Source: Methylobacterium sp. Leaf125
GTDB taxonomy: Bacteria > Pseudomonadota > Alphaproteobacteria > Rhizobiales > Beijerinckiaceae
Direction: 5' to 3'
Assembly: GCF_001423085.1 (NCBI RefSeq)
Contig: NZ_LMNU01000012.1
Span: forward strand, 683,137-747,136
DNA length: 64,000 bases
The first letter of the stretch is position 1, and every line of letters begins with the position of its first letter. The translations under genes were made by a program, and so were the position numbers. This document shows positions 29,170 to 38,109 of the stretch, piece by piece. Under the pieces are notes generated by a model that was given only the letters and a program-made list of their open reading frames with translations, was not told the DNA's origin and searched no databases.

Positions 29170-30477
29170 ATGTCCGGGGGCACCATGACACAGCCGCTGG
29201 CGTTCGACGCTCGCTCCAGTTCGGGCCGCGTCGGCGCGATCACCTTCGATAAGCGGCTCATCGGCCTCACCGGCCTCGCGATCCGCGGCTTCCTGCTGTC
29301 GCTGGTCACCTTCGGGATCTACCGGTTCTGGTACATCACCGACCTGCGGCGCTACTTCTGGAACCGCACCGTCATCGACGGCAGCCCGGGCGAATATGTA
29401 GGCCGGGGCAAGGAACTGTTCCTCGGCTTCCTCGTCGCCCTCGCGGTGCTGATACCGATCTACGCGGCGATCTTCGTGGCGACCCTCTCGGTCCCGTCGC
29501 TCGCCCCCTTCGGCAGCATCCTGTCCTTCGCCATCCTGTTCGTCCTCGGCCAGTTCGCGGGCTACCGCGGTCGCCGCTACCGGGCCTCGCGCACCCTCTG
29601 GCGCGGGATCCGGCTGGGACAGGACGGATCCGCGATCACCTACGCGCTGATGGCGACCGGCTGGGCGCTCCTGACCGTCGTCACCCTCGGCCTCGCGTTT
29701 CCGTTCATGCGGGCGAGCCTGGAGCGCTATCGGATCACCCATACCCTGATCGGGTCGAGCCGCATGGACTCGTCGGCCCGTGGGCGGTCGCTGCTCCTGC
29801 CCTGGCTGAGCTTCTACGCCGTCGTTCTCCTGCCGGTCCTCGGCGCGCTGTTCGCCTTCCTGACCGCCACGGACTTCACGCTCCCGGCCGACCTGTTCGT
29901 GCCGAAGCCCGGCGGCAAGCCGAGCGAGACCATCTTCAATCCCGCCTATGCCGGCACACCCGTCGCCACCTATGGGACGATCCTCGTCGGCACGCTGGGC
30001 CTCACCGCGTCCCTCGGCTTCCTGCTGATTCCGTTCTACCGGGCACGCGAGACGCGCGTCTTCATGAACGCGGCGAGCCTCGGGCCGGTGCGGCTGTCGT
30101 CGACGCTGAAGGCGCGACAGTTCTACTGGCCCTACATCGTCTACCTGCTGTCGATCATCGGCCTCGTCGTCGTGCTCGGCCTCGTCATCGGCGGCGGCGC
30201 GTTCCTGCTCCAGGCGAAAGGCCCCGCGAGCGGGGCGTCCTGGGTGATCGGCCTCGGCCTGGTCGTCGGCTATCTCGGCGGAGCCCTCGTCTTCGCCGTG
30301 CTCTACGTCCGCGTCATCACCGCGCGCCTCTGGGCCGCCGTCGCCACGACCACCACCGTCGCGGACGCGGAGGGGCTCGCCGCCATCCTTGCCTCCAGCC
30401 GCCGCGTCGGCAGCGGGCTGAACGAGGGCCTCGCCGATGCCCTCGATGTTGGTGGCGCCCTGGAGGTCGGGTTCTAG
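29170..30477 (+). CDS. DUF898 (YjgN-like) multi-pass membrane protein
   Basis: The 435-residue protein has about nine or ten hydrophobic segments in a repeated arrangement. DUF898 markers include 'VTFGIYRFWYITDLRRYFWN' followed by RTVIDG near the start, and 'GQFAGYRGRRYRASRTLWRG' followed by IRL. A related second set, 'RETRVFMNAASLGPVRLSST', indicates an internal duplication. A second ATG at 29185 is preceded by GGGGGC and may be the real start. Function is unknown. It is followed 42 bases later by an M48 peptidase, a pairing seen in other proteobacteria, which suggests a quality-control or membrane-remodelling module. Confidence 0.85.
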   Translation: MSGGTMTQPLAFDARSSSGRVGAITFDKRLIGLTGLAIRGFLLSLVTFGIYRFWYITDLRRYFWNRTVIDGSPGEYVGRGKELFLGFLVALAVLIPIYAAIFVATLSVPSLAPFGSILSFAILFVLGQFAGYRGRRYRASRTLWRGIRLGQDGSAITYALMATGWALLTVVTLGLAFPFMRASLERYRITHTLIGSSRMDSSARGRSLLLPWLSFYAVVLLPVLGALFAFLTATDFTLPADLFVPKPGGKPSETIFNPAYAGTPVATYGTILVGTLGLTASLGFLLIPFYRARETRVFMNAASLGPVRLSSTLKARQFYWPYIVYLLSIIGLVVVLGLVIGGGAFLLQAKGPASGASWVIGLGLVVGYLGGALVFAVLYVRVITARLWAAVATTTTVADAEGLAAILASSRRVGSGLNEGLADALDVGGALEVGF

Positions 30478-30519
30478 CCCGACCGCCCGAACAGCAGCGG
30501 AGCGCTCCGGATAAGGCCG

Positions 30520-31638
30520 ATGCAGCACACAGGTCCGGTCGCGTCGCCGCCGGTCGCCACCGGCACCTATCTCGACGGCCTCAGCGCCCGGGCGCACCCG
30601 GTGACGCTGCGGCTCGCCGATCGCCTCGAGATCGACGGAGCCGGCACCCGCCTCGCCTGGGACCTCGCCGGCCTCGCGGCCGGCGACACGGTCCCGCCCC
30701 TGGTACGGATCGGCCCGCGGGGCAGCCCCGCCCGGGTCGAGTTCGCCGACCCCGGCTTTGCCGACGCCCTCGCCGGCCGCTGCCCCGACCTCCACAGGTC
30801 CGACGCGGCCGGCGCCGGTGGGACCTGGCGCCTGGTCCTGTGGTCGGTCGCCGCCGGCGTGTCGGTGCTCGTCCTGGCGATCTACGGGGTTCCGGTCATC
30901 GCCGGCCGCTTGGCGCCCCTGGTGCCGAATGCGATCGAGACGCGGCTCGGCGGTGCGGTCGAGGGCCAGGTCGGCCGCCTTCTCGGCGATCCACCGGTTT
31001 GCGACGAGCCCGCGGCCCGGGCCGTCCTCGACCGGCTGGTCAGGCGCATGACCCGGGGCGGCGACACCCAGGGCGAACCCCTCGTCAGCGTGCGCCGGCA
31101 TCCCCTCGCGAATGCGCTGACCCTGCCCGGCGCGCGGGTGCTCGTGCTCTCGGACCTCATCGACAAGGCGGAGAGCCCGGATGAGTTCGCCGGAATCCTC
31201 GCCCATGAGCTCGGGCACGTCGCCGCGCACGATCCCATGCGGGCCCTGCTGGCCGCGGGCGGAAGCTCGTTCCTTCTCAGCCTCGTTCTCGGCGACCTCA
31301 CCGGCTCGACGATCCTCATCGCCACGGGGCAGGCCGCGATCTCGGCCGGCTATTCCCGCGAGGCTGAGAACGCCGCGGATGCCTACGCGGTGACCCTGAT
31401 GCGCCGCGCCGGGGGCGATGCCGCGGCGCTGGCGACGATCCTGGAGCGGATCGCCGGGGACGGGGACCGGGGCGCGGTCGCGACGTTCCTCCGCAGCCAT
31501 CCCATGACACGCGAACGCGCCCAGCGGATCCGCAGCTTGGCGGGCCCCGGGAGCGCCGGGCGGCAGATCCTCACGGGCGCGGACTGGGCGTTGCTGAAAG
31601 GCATCTGCCGCAACGTCCCGGTGAAATCAGCACAGTAA
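30520..31638 (+). CDS. M48-family zinc metallopeptidase, membrane anchored
   Basis: The 372-residue protein has a small N-terminal soluble region, one transmembrane helix (about 106-130), then a periplasmic M48 domain with the zinc motif HELGH in 'FAGILAHELGHVAAHDPMRA' and the third-ligand region SREAENAADAYAV. The final part 'FLRSHPMTRERAQRI' is also typical. It should degrade misfolded membrane or envelope proteins. Its N-terminal region resembles the cytoplasmic part of peptidases paired with DUF898 proteins. Likely co-transcribed with the preceding gene. Confidence 0.92.
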   Translation: MQHTGPVASPPVATGTYLDGLSARAHPVTLRLADRLEIDGAGTRLAWDLAGLAAGDTVPPLVRIGPRGSPARVEFADPGFADALAGRCPDLHRSDAAGAGGTWRLVLWSVAAGVSVLVLAIYGVPVIAGRLAPLVPNAIETRLGGAVEGQVGRLLGDPPVCDEPAARAVLDRLVRRMTRGGDTQGEPLVSVRRHPLANALTLPGARVLVLSDLIDKAESPDEFAGILAHELGHVAAHDPMRALLAAGGSSFLLSLVLGDLTGSTILIATGQAAISAGYSREAENAADAYAVTLMRRAGGDAAALATILERIAGDGDRGAVATFLRSHPMTRERAQRIRSLAGPGSAGRQILTGADWALLKGICRNVPVKSAQ

Positions 31639-31796
31639 TCGGGCAGCAGCGCCGAAGTTTAGGCGACCGGTTTACACCCGGAAACAAAAATCTCGGGTTG
31701 AGACCTCGATTGCGTCGCGGCGTCACGGCTACAGAGGAACCGGTGGCATGCGACCACCGTGGTACACCAGCCTGAACGCGATCGCGTGGGAGCCGC

Positions 31797-34700
31797 ATGG
31801 GCCTCGTCCAGTATGCTCTGAAGTTCCGCATCACGATCTACGTGCTCGCCGTGCTGATGATGCTCGGCGGCGCGGCAGCGGTCGTGGTCGCCCCGAAGGA
31901 CGTCCTGCCCACCGTGGATATCCCGGTGGTCGTGGTGGTGTGGACGTATAACGGTCTGTCGACCTCCGAGATGGAGCGCCGCATCACGACCTACGCGGAG
32001 TTTTCGCTCTCGAACAACGTCAACAACATCGCCCGAATGGAGTCGACGACCCTCCAGGGCACGGCGATCCAGAAGATCTACTTCGATGGTTCGGTGAGCA
32101 TCGACCTCGCCATCGCGCAGGTCGTCTCGGCGATGAACTCGATCCGCTCGACGATGCCGCCCGGCGTACAGCCCCCCATCGTCCTGCGCTTCTCGGCCTC
32201 CTCGGTGCCGGTGATCCAGCTCGCGCTCTCCTCCGACCGGGAGAGCCTGACGAAGGTCTTCGACTACGCCCAGTATCGCATCCGCCAGCGCCTGACCCAG
32301 GTCCCGGGCTCGACCCTGCCGTCGCCGTTCGGCGGCACGCCGCGCCAGATCATGGTCGATCTCGACCTGCACGCCCTCCAGGCCCTCGGGCTGACCGCCC
32401 TCGACGTCACCAACGCGGTGACGGCGCAGAACCTGACGATCCCCTCCGGCCTCGCGAAGATCGGCGAGCAGCAATATCCGGTGCAGCTCAACGCCTCGCC
32501 CGAGGCGATCGAAGCCCTGAACCAGATCCCGATCAAGGTGGTGGGCGGCCAGCCGATCCTGGTGCGCGACGTCGCCAACGTCCGCGACGGCGGGCCGCCG
32601 CAGGTCAACATCGTGCGCGCGGACGGCCTGCACTCGGTGCTGATGCGCATCTTCAAGAACGGCACCGCCTCGACGCTGGACGTCGTCAACAACGTCAAGA
32701 AGGCGCTGCCCGACATCCAGGCCGCCGCCCCCGAGGGCATGAGCTTGAAGCCGCTGTTCGATCAGTCGGTCTTCGTCTCCGCCGCCATCGAGGGCGTGAT
32801 CCACGAGGCGATCATCGCGGCGGGCCTGACGGGCCTCACCATCCTGCTGTTCCTCGGGTCGTGGCGCTCGACCATCGTGGTACTGGTCTCGATCCCGCTC
32901 TCGATCCTGACCTCGCTGGCGATCCTGGCGGCGCTGGGGGAGACCATCAACGTGATGACCCTCGGCGGCCTCGCCCTGGCGGTCGGCATCCTGGTCGACG
33001 ACGCCACCGTGGCGATCGAGAACACCTACCGGCTGTTCGAGGAGGGCGAGCCCTTCCGCAAGTCGGTGGTGGAGGGCGCGGCCGGCATCGCCAAGCCGGC
33101 GCTGATCTCGACCCTGTCGATCTGCGCCGCCTTCGTCTCGGTCTTCGCCCTGACGGACACGCCGAAATACCTGTTCACGCCCCAGGCTCTGGCGGTCGTG
33201 TTCGCCATGCTGACCTCCTACGTCCTGTCACGCACCCTGGTCCCGGTGCTGATCGACGTGCTGGTGGCGCGGGAATACGACACCAAGCACGGAGACAAGC
33301 ACGGGGAGGGCGCCGCGCCGCGGCGGGGACGCATCGCCCGTGCCCTCGGATGGGTCGGCGGCCCGGTCTTCCGCTTGGCCGGTTGGTTCCGGCACGGCTT
33401 CGAGCTGCGGTTCGCACGCTTCCACCGCGGCTATCTCGGCCTGCTCCACGTCGTCATCGCCCGCCGCGCCGCGACGCTGACCCTGGTGGCCGTGGTCTTC
33501 GCCGCCACCGCCGGGCTCTTCGTCTTCGTCGGGCAGGACTACTTCCCGCAGGTCGCCTCGAGCCAGATGACCCTGCACCTGCGGACCCGCCCGGGGATGC
33601 GCATCGAGACGGCCGAGCAGGTCTTCGCCCAGGTCGAGAACGTGGTCCGCGAAGTCATTCCCGAGGGCGAGATCGACCAGATCCTCGACAACATCGGCCT
33701 CCCGGCGAACAACTACAACTTCGCCTTCTCGGACGGTTCGTTCGTCGCCTACAACGACGGCCAGATGCTCATCAACCTCAGGGAGGGGCACGGCTCGGTA
33801 GCGGACTACACCAAGCACCTGCGCGAGGTGCTGCGCGAGCGTTTCCCCGACGTGGTGTTCTACTTCCAGCCCTCGGACATCATCACCCAGATCCTGAACT
33901 TCGGCACGCTCGCGCAGATCGACATCCAGGTCACGGGGCGCAACACCGCCAAGGATCTCGAGGTGGCGCAAAACATCGTCCGCCGCCTCAAGGCGGTGCG
34001 CGGCGCCGTCGACGTGCACCTGCACCAGATCGTCGGCACGCCGCAATTCTTCGTCGACGTGGACCGGCGGCTCGCCTCGGAGCTCGGGCTCACCCAGCAG
34101 CAGATCGCGCAGGGGCTGAACGTCTCGCTGTCGGGCTCCTTCCAGGTCACGCCGAACTTCTGGACCGACCCGAAGACCGGCATCCCCTACCAGCTCTGGG
34201 TCCAGACGCCGGAATACCGCAACGACTCGCTGACCGCGCTCCAGAATACGCCGCTCCTGGTCAATGGCGGCGCCGATGCGCCCGGGGTGCTGACGCTCCT
34301 CTCCAGTGTCTCGACCATGCGCCGGGAGGGGTCGCAGACGGTGATCAACCACGTCAACACGCAGCCGACCTTCAACGTCTACGCGGCGGTGCAGGACAGC
34401 GATCTCGGCTCGGTCTCGAAGGAGATCCGCCAGATCGTTGCCGAGGAGCAGAAGGCCCTGCCGGCGCCGGACAAGATCATCGTGCGCGGGCAGATCGAGA
34501 ACATGGAATCCGCCTTCTTCCGGCTCCAGGTCGGCCTGGCGATCGCCCTGGTGGCGGTCTACCTGCTGATGGCGGTGAACTTCCAGAGCTGGGGTGATCC
34601 CTTCGTGGTGCTGGCCGCCCTGCCGCTCGCCTTCTGCGGCATCGTCGCGAGCCTGTTCGTCACCGGGACGACGTTCTCGATTCCCTCACTCTTCGGCGCG

Positions 34701-35033
34701 ATCATGTCGGTGGGCATCGCCTCCGCGAACTCGATCCTGCTGGTGACCTTCGCCAAGGAGCATCGCGAGGCCACCGGATGCGGTGCCGTCGAGGCGGCCC
34801 TGCTCGCCGGCGAGACACGCCTGCGGCCGGTGCTGATGACCGCGAGCGCGATGTTCCTCGGGCTCATTCCGATGGCGCTCGGCACGGGCGAGGGCGGCGA
34901 GCAGAACGCGGCTTTGGCCCGGGCCGTGATGGGCGGCATCGCCATCGGCACGCCGGCGACGCTGCTCTTCGTGCCGTTCCTGTACGCGCTGCTGCGCCGG
35001 GGCGCGGTCAAGCCCCTGGAGGATTACGCGTGA
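31797..35033 (+). CDS. RND efflux pump, inner-membrane transporter (HAE1/AcrB family)
   Basis: The 1078-residue protein has the RND plan: one helix, a large periplasmic porter domain, six helices, then the same again. Markers are 'VNNIARMESTTLQGTAIQKI', the TM4 proton-relay region with 'LAVGILVDDATVAIENTYRL' (paired Asp), and the C-terminal 'SVGIASANSILLVTFAKEHR'. It exports hydrophobic compounds using the proton gradient. The ATG at 31797 has GGGAG upstream. The periplasmic adaptor follows rather than precedes, and no outer-membrane channel gene is nearby. Confidence 0.95.
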   Translation: MGLVQYALKFRITIYVLAVLMMLGGAAAVVVAPKDVLPTVDIPVVVVVWTYNGLSTSEMERRITTYAEFSLSNNVNNIARMESTTLQGTAIQKIYFDGSVSIDLAIAQVVSAMNSIRSTMPPGVQPPIVLRFSASSVPVIQLALSSDRESLTKVFDYAQYRIRQRLTQVPGSTLPSPFGGTPRQIMVDLDLHALQALGLTALDVTNAVTAQNLTIPSGLAKIGEQQYPVQLNASPEAIEALNQIPIKVVGGQPILVRDVANVRDGGPPQVNIVRADGLHSVLMRIFKNGTASTLDVVNNVKKALPDIQAAAPEGMSLKPLFDQSVFVSAAIEGVIHEAIIAAGLTGLTILLFLGSWRSTIVVLVSIPLSILTSLAILAALGETINVMTLGGLALAVGILVDDATVAIENTYRLFEEGEPFRKSVVEGAAGIAKPALISTLSICAAFVSVFALTDTPKYLFTPQALAVVFAMLTSYVLSRTLVPVLIDVLVAREYDTKHGDKHGEGAAPRRGRIARALGWVGGPVFRLAGWFRHGFELRFARFHRGYLGLLHVVIARRAATLTLVAVVFAATAGLFVFVGQDYFPQVASSQMTLHLRTRPGMRIETAEQVFAQVENVVREVIPEGEIDQILDNIGLPANNYNFAFSDGSFVAYNDGQMLINLREGHGSVADYTKHLREVLRERFPDVVFYFQPSDIITQILNFGTLAQIDIQVTGRNTAKDLEVAQNIVRRLKAVRGAVDVHLHQIVGTPQFFVDVDRRLASELGLTQQQIAQGLNVSLSGSFQVTPNFWTDPKTGIPYQLWVQTPEYRNDSLTALQNTPLLVNGGADAPGVLTLLSSVSTMRREGSQTVINHVNTQPTFNVYAAVQDSDLGSVSKEIRQIVAEEQKALPAPDKIIVRGQIENMESAFFRLQVGLAIALVAVYLLMAVNFQSWGDPFVVLAALPLAFCGIVASLFVTGTTFSIPSLFGAIMSVGIASANSILLVTFAKEHREATGCGAVEAALLAGETRLRPVLMTASAMFLGLIPMALGTGEGGEQNAALARAVMGGIAIGTPATLLFVPFLYALLRRGAVKPLEDYA

Positions 35034-35124
35034 GCCGTCGGCGGATCGTCAGGTTTCGGATCTTGGTTCGAAGGTTGGTCATGAATCGCAGGGTGAAGCC
35101 CGGTTCGGCGATGGGACAGGCGTG

Positions 35125-36399
35125 ATGCATCAGACCCACGACCCGTCCGACATCCCGCCGCCGCCCGGCAAGGCGCCCTTCCTGATCGCCGCCGTGGCCG
35201 CCATCTGCCTGCTCGCCTGGGGCGGCTACGGCCAGATGCAGCGGCGCGCCGCCGCCTCCGAGACCCAGCGGAAGATCAACAGCTTCGTGCCGGCGGTGCG
35301 CACCGCCACCGCGGAGCGGGCCGACAAGCCCATCGACATCACCCTGCCGGGCCAGACCGACGCCTTCGCCAAGGCGGCCCTCTACGCCCGCGCCACCGGC
35401 TACATCGCCGAGCGCAGGGTCGATATCGGCAGCCGCGTCCGCCGGGGCGACATCCTGATGCGCATCGCCGCCCCGGACCTCGATCAGCAGCTGGCCCAGG
35501 CGGAGGCGCAGACCGGACAGCTCGAGGCGGCCCTGCTGCAGGCCAAGTCCATGGTCGACCAGGCCAAGGCCAACGTGAACCTCGCCAACGTCACCAACAC
35601 CCGCACCACGACGCTCGCCGGCCAGGGCTGGGCCTCGAAGCAGAACGCGGACAATTCCCAGGCCAGCGTGCTCAGTCAGGCGGCGACCCTCGCCTCGGCG
35701 GAAGCCGGCGTGAAGGTGGCCCAGGCCAACATCAAGGCCCAGGCGGCCACGGTGGAGCGCCTGCGGGCGCTCACCGGCTTCAAGGACATCATCGCCCCCT
35801 TCGACGGCGTGATCACCCAGCGCGGCGTCGATGTCGGCGACCTCGTGCACGCCGACGGCAGCGGGACCGCGCTGCTCTCCATGGACCGCGACGACATCCT
35901 GCGCGTCTCGGTCAACGTGCCCCAGAACGTCGCCGTCGGCGTGAAGCCGGGGGTGGACGCATCCATCAAGGTCCCGCAGATCGCCGACCGGACCTTCTCC
36001 GGCAAGGTCGAGCGCAGTTCGGTGGCGCTGCTGACCTCGTCCCGCACCCTGACGGCCCAGGTCGACGTGCCGAACGGCGACGGCGCCCTGCGGGCCGGAC
36101 TCTATGTCTACGTCACCCTCAAGGTGCCGCGCACGGAGCCCAACGTGCGGGTGCCGGCCGAGAGCCTCGTCTTCAACCAGCGCGGCACCCAGGTGGCGGT
36201 GGCCCGCGACGACGGCACGGCGCAGTGGCGCACGGTGACGATCCGGCGCGACCTCGGCACCACGGTGGAGCTCGGCCAGGGCCTGGACGGCGGCGAGGAG
36301 ATCGTGCTCAGCCCCCCCGCCGACCTGCGCGACGGCCAGAAGATCGAGCGCAAGCCGCCGGCTGCCGACAGCAAGCCGCTGAAGTCGGCCGCACGGTGA
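35125..36399 (+). CDS. RND efflux periplasmic adaptor (membrane fusion protein)
   Basis: The 424-residue protein has an N-terminal anchor helix (about 17-35) and the MFP modules: a lipoyl half-motif 'GYIAERRVDIGSRVRRGDIL', an alpha-helical hairpin of about 130 residues, the second half-motif 'APFDGVITQRGVDVGDLVHA', and the beta-barrel and membrane-proximal domains. It bridges the pump encoded 91 bases upstream to an outer-membrane channel. Adjacent GTG (35122) and ATG (35125) codons make the exact start ambiguous by one residue. Confidence 0.93.
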   Translation: MHQTHDPSDIPPPPGKAPFLIAAVAAICLLAWGGYGQMQRRAAASETQRKINSFVPAVRTATAERADKPIDITLPGQTDAFAKAALYARATGYIAERRVDIGSRVRRGDILMRIAAPDLDQQLAQAEAQTGQLEAALLQAKSMVDQAKANVNLANVTNTRTTTLAGQGWASKQNADNSQASVLSQAATLASAEAGVKVAQANIKAQAATVERLRALTGFKDIIAPFDGVITQRGVDVGDLVHADGSGTALLSMDRDDILRVSVNVPQNVAVGVKPGVDASIKVPQIADRTFSGKVERSSVALLTSSRTLTAQVDVPNGDGALRAGLYVYVTLKVPRTEPNVRVPAESLVFNQRGTQVAVARDDGTAQWRTVTIRRDLGTTVELGQGLDGGEEIVLSPPADLRDGQKIERKPPAADSKPLKSAAR

Positions 36400-36484
36400 G
36401 AGCGGCGCCTCGGTTGCGCCGGCACGCCCCGGCGTAGACAAGGCGGTCCCGGCGTCGCGCCAGCGACCCGCAGCGGACCCCGTC

Positions 36485-37681
36485 ATGCCGACTCCCCCCG
36501 ACGCCGCGTCGCGCGACGGCTCCCGCTTCGCCTCGATCGCCGCAGCCATCACCTGCGTGGCGGTGGTCGGCATCGGGCTCAGCCTGACGATCCCGCTGCT
36601 CTCCATCGAGATGGCGCGCATGGGTGCGTCGAGCACCCTGATCGGGGTGAACACCGCGGTGGCTGGCCTCGCGGCCATCCTGACGGTCCCCTTCGTGCCC
36701 CGCCTGGCGGCCCGGCTCGGCGTGCTGCCGCTCCTCGTGGGCGCCATCGTCCTCGGCGCCCTCTGCCTCGTCGCCTTCAAGCTCCTGCAGGGCATCGCCT
36801 GGTGGTTCGTGCTGCGCTTCGTGTTCTCCACGAGCCTCGGCGCGCTGTTCGTGCTCTCCGAGTTCTGGATCAACGCGGCGGCTCCGCCCGAGCGGCGCGG
36901 GCTGGTGATGGGGATCTACGCCACGGTGCTGGCGCTGGGCTTCGCGGTCGGCCCGACCCTGCTCGCCGTCCTGGGAACACAGGGCCCCGCGCCCTATCTC
37001 GGTGGGGCCGGCCTGTTCCTCGTCGCCCTGGTCCCGCTCCTGCTGGCCCGGGGCCTGTCGCCGGTGATCGGGCACGGCGCGTCGCGGCCCTTCCACGCCT
37101 ATCTGCGCCTGGCGCCCGCGGCCACCGCCGCGGCCCTGGTCTACGGGGCGGTGGAGACCGGCGGCTTCGCGATCCTGCCGCTCTACGGCCTGCGCCTCGG
37201 CTACGACGCCGAGACGGCGGCCGGGCTCGTCAGCGCGCTGGCGCTGGGCAACGTGATGTTCCAGATCCCGTTCGGCTGGCTCGCCGACCGCGTGGACCGC
37301 CGCCTCGTGCTGCTGATGGCCGGTCTCGGCGGCGCCCTCGGCTCGAGCCTGATTCCGATGGCCTCGGCCTCGTTCCCCGCGCTGCTGGTGCTGCTGTTCC
37401 TGTGGGGCGGCATTGCCGGGACACTCTACACGGTGGGTCTCGCCCATCTCGGGGCGACGGTGCGGGGGCGGGAACTCGCCGGCGCCAACGCCGCCTTCGT
37501 GGTGCTCTACAATGTCGGTCTGATGCTCGGTCCGCCCATCATCGGCGGCGGCATGGATCTGGCCCCGCCCCAGGGCTTCGCCTACAGCCTGTGCCTGCTG
37601 TTCCTCGGCTACGCGGCGGTGGTCGCCCTGCGCCTCGTCCAGCGGCCGACGGACGAGGCGCCGGCGAACGACAAGCCTTGA
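36485..37681 (+). CDS. Major facilitator superfamily transporter (YcaD/CsbX-like)
   Basis: The 398-residue protein has twelve predicted helices. It shows 'VPRLAARLGVLPLLVGAIVL', the mid-protein 'SEFWINAAAPPERRGLVMGI' followed by YATVLALGFAVGPTLL, and 'FGWLADRVDRRLVLLMAGLG', the second-half MFS motif. The 'SEFWIN' and 'GIYATVLALGFAVGP' blocks resemble the YcaD-like drug/metabolite exporter group. Substrate cannot be inferred. It lies after the RND genes with an 85-base gap and ends at a hairpin terminator. Confidence 0.9.
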   Translation: MPTPPDAASRDGSRFASIAAAITCVAVVGIGLSLTIPLLSIEMARMGASSTLIGVNTAVAGLAAILTVPFVPRLAARLGVLPLLVGAIVLGALCLVAFKLLQGIAWWFVLRFVFSTSLGALFVLSEFWINAAAPPERRGLVMGIYATVLALGFAVGPTLLAVLGTQGPAPYLGGAGLFLVALVPLLLARGLSPVIGHGASRPFHAYLRLAPAATAAALVYGAVETGGFAILPLYGLRLGYDAETAAGLVSALALGNVMFQIPFGWLADRVDRRLVLLMAGLGGALGSSLIPMASASFPALLVLLFLWGGIAGTLYTVGLAHLGATVRGRELAGANAAFVVLYNVGLMLGPPIIGGGMDLAPPQGFAYSLCLLFLGYAAVVALRLVQRPTDEAPANDKP

Positions 37682-37720
37682 CGAATCCCGGCCGATGAGG
37701 CAATCACCCGCCGGTATTCA

Positions 37721-37743
37721 GCCGGCCGACGCCGGCCCTTTTG
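37721..37743 (+). terminator. Rho-independent terminator after the MFS gene
   Basis: The stem GCCGGC-CGAC-GCCGGC is followed by CCTTTTG, 40 bases after the MFS stop and before rpmG. The stem is short but fully GC. Confidence 0.6.
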
Positions 37744-37788
37744 CGTTTCGCTGATGCGGAATGCCGCGATCACAGGAGCGCCGCGTCC

Positions 37789-37956
37789 ATGGCCAAGGCC
37801 GTCACCGTTAAAGTCAAGCTGATCTCCACCGCTGACACGGGTTACTTCTACGTCACGAAGAAGAACTCCCGCACGCAGACCGAGAAGCTGTCGATGAAGA
37901 AGTACGACCCCGTCGTGCGCAAGCATGTCGACTTCAAGGAAACCAAGATCAAGTAA
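37789..37956 (+). CDS. rpmG: 50S ribosomal protein L33
   Basis: The 55-residue protein reads [20 protein letters not shown] then [20 protein letters not shown], the standard Cys-less proteobacterial L33. The missing CxxC pairs mean that it is the zinc-independent form. The ATG at 37789 has AGGAG nine bases upstream. An open frame extends further upstream, but that part is not L33. It has its own terminators on both sides, so it is monocistronic. Confidence 0.97.
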   Translation: MAKAVTVKVKLISTADTGYFYVTKKNSRTQTEKLSMKKYDPVVRKHVDFKETKIK

Positions 37957-37995
37957 GCCCGACGGCGCGTTCCCGCGCCGCATCGGTGTCGTCGA

Positions 37996-38027
37996 GGCCG
38001 TTTCTCCGCAGGGGGAAGCGGCCTTTT
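37996..38027 (+). terminator. Rho-independent terminator of rpmG
   Basis: GGCCGTTTCTCC pairs (with G-U wobble) with GGGGGAAGCGGCC across a short loop, followed by TTTT. It is 40 bases downstream of the rpmG stop. Confidence 0.8.
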
Positions 38028-38109
38028 CGTTTGCGCGGTGGGACGGTTGATGTACCGCCCCGTTCGGGCGATGGAGAGCCCTCGGCGCCCACACCCGCAG
38101 GATGAGTTC

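Noticed and set aside
29116..31500. A roughly 790-codon reverse-strand frame across the DUF898 and M48 genes
   Set aside because: Low-complexity Gly/Arg/Asp/Glu composition, and it is antisense to two clear protein families.
31690..31710. The 12-base string GGGTTGAGACCT also found near 21495
   Set aside because: A single short match with different flanks and no inverted or direct repeat structure. It is consistent with chance in 64 kb.
35034..35124. A short frame between the RND pump and its adaptor
   Set aside because: About 25 codons, Arg-rich, no start context. It is read as spacer between two coupled genes.
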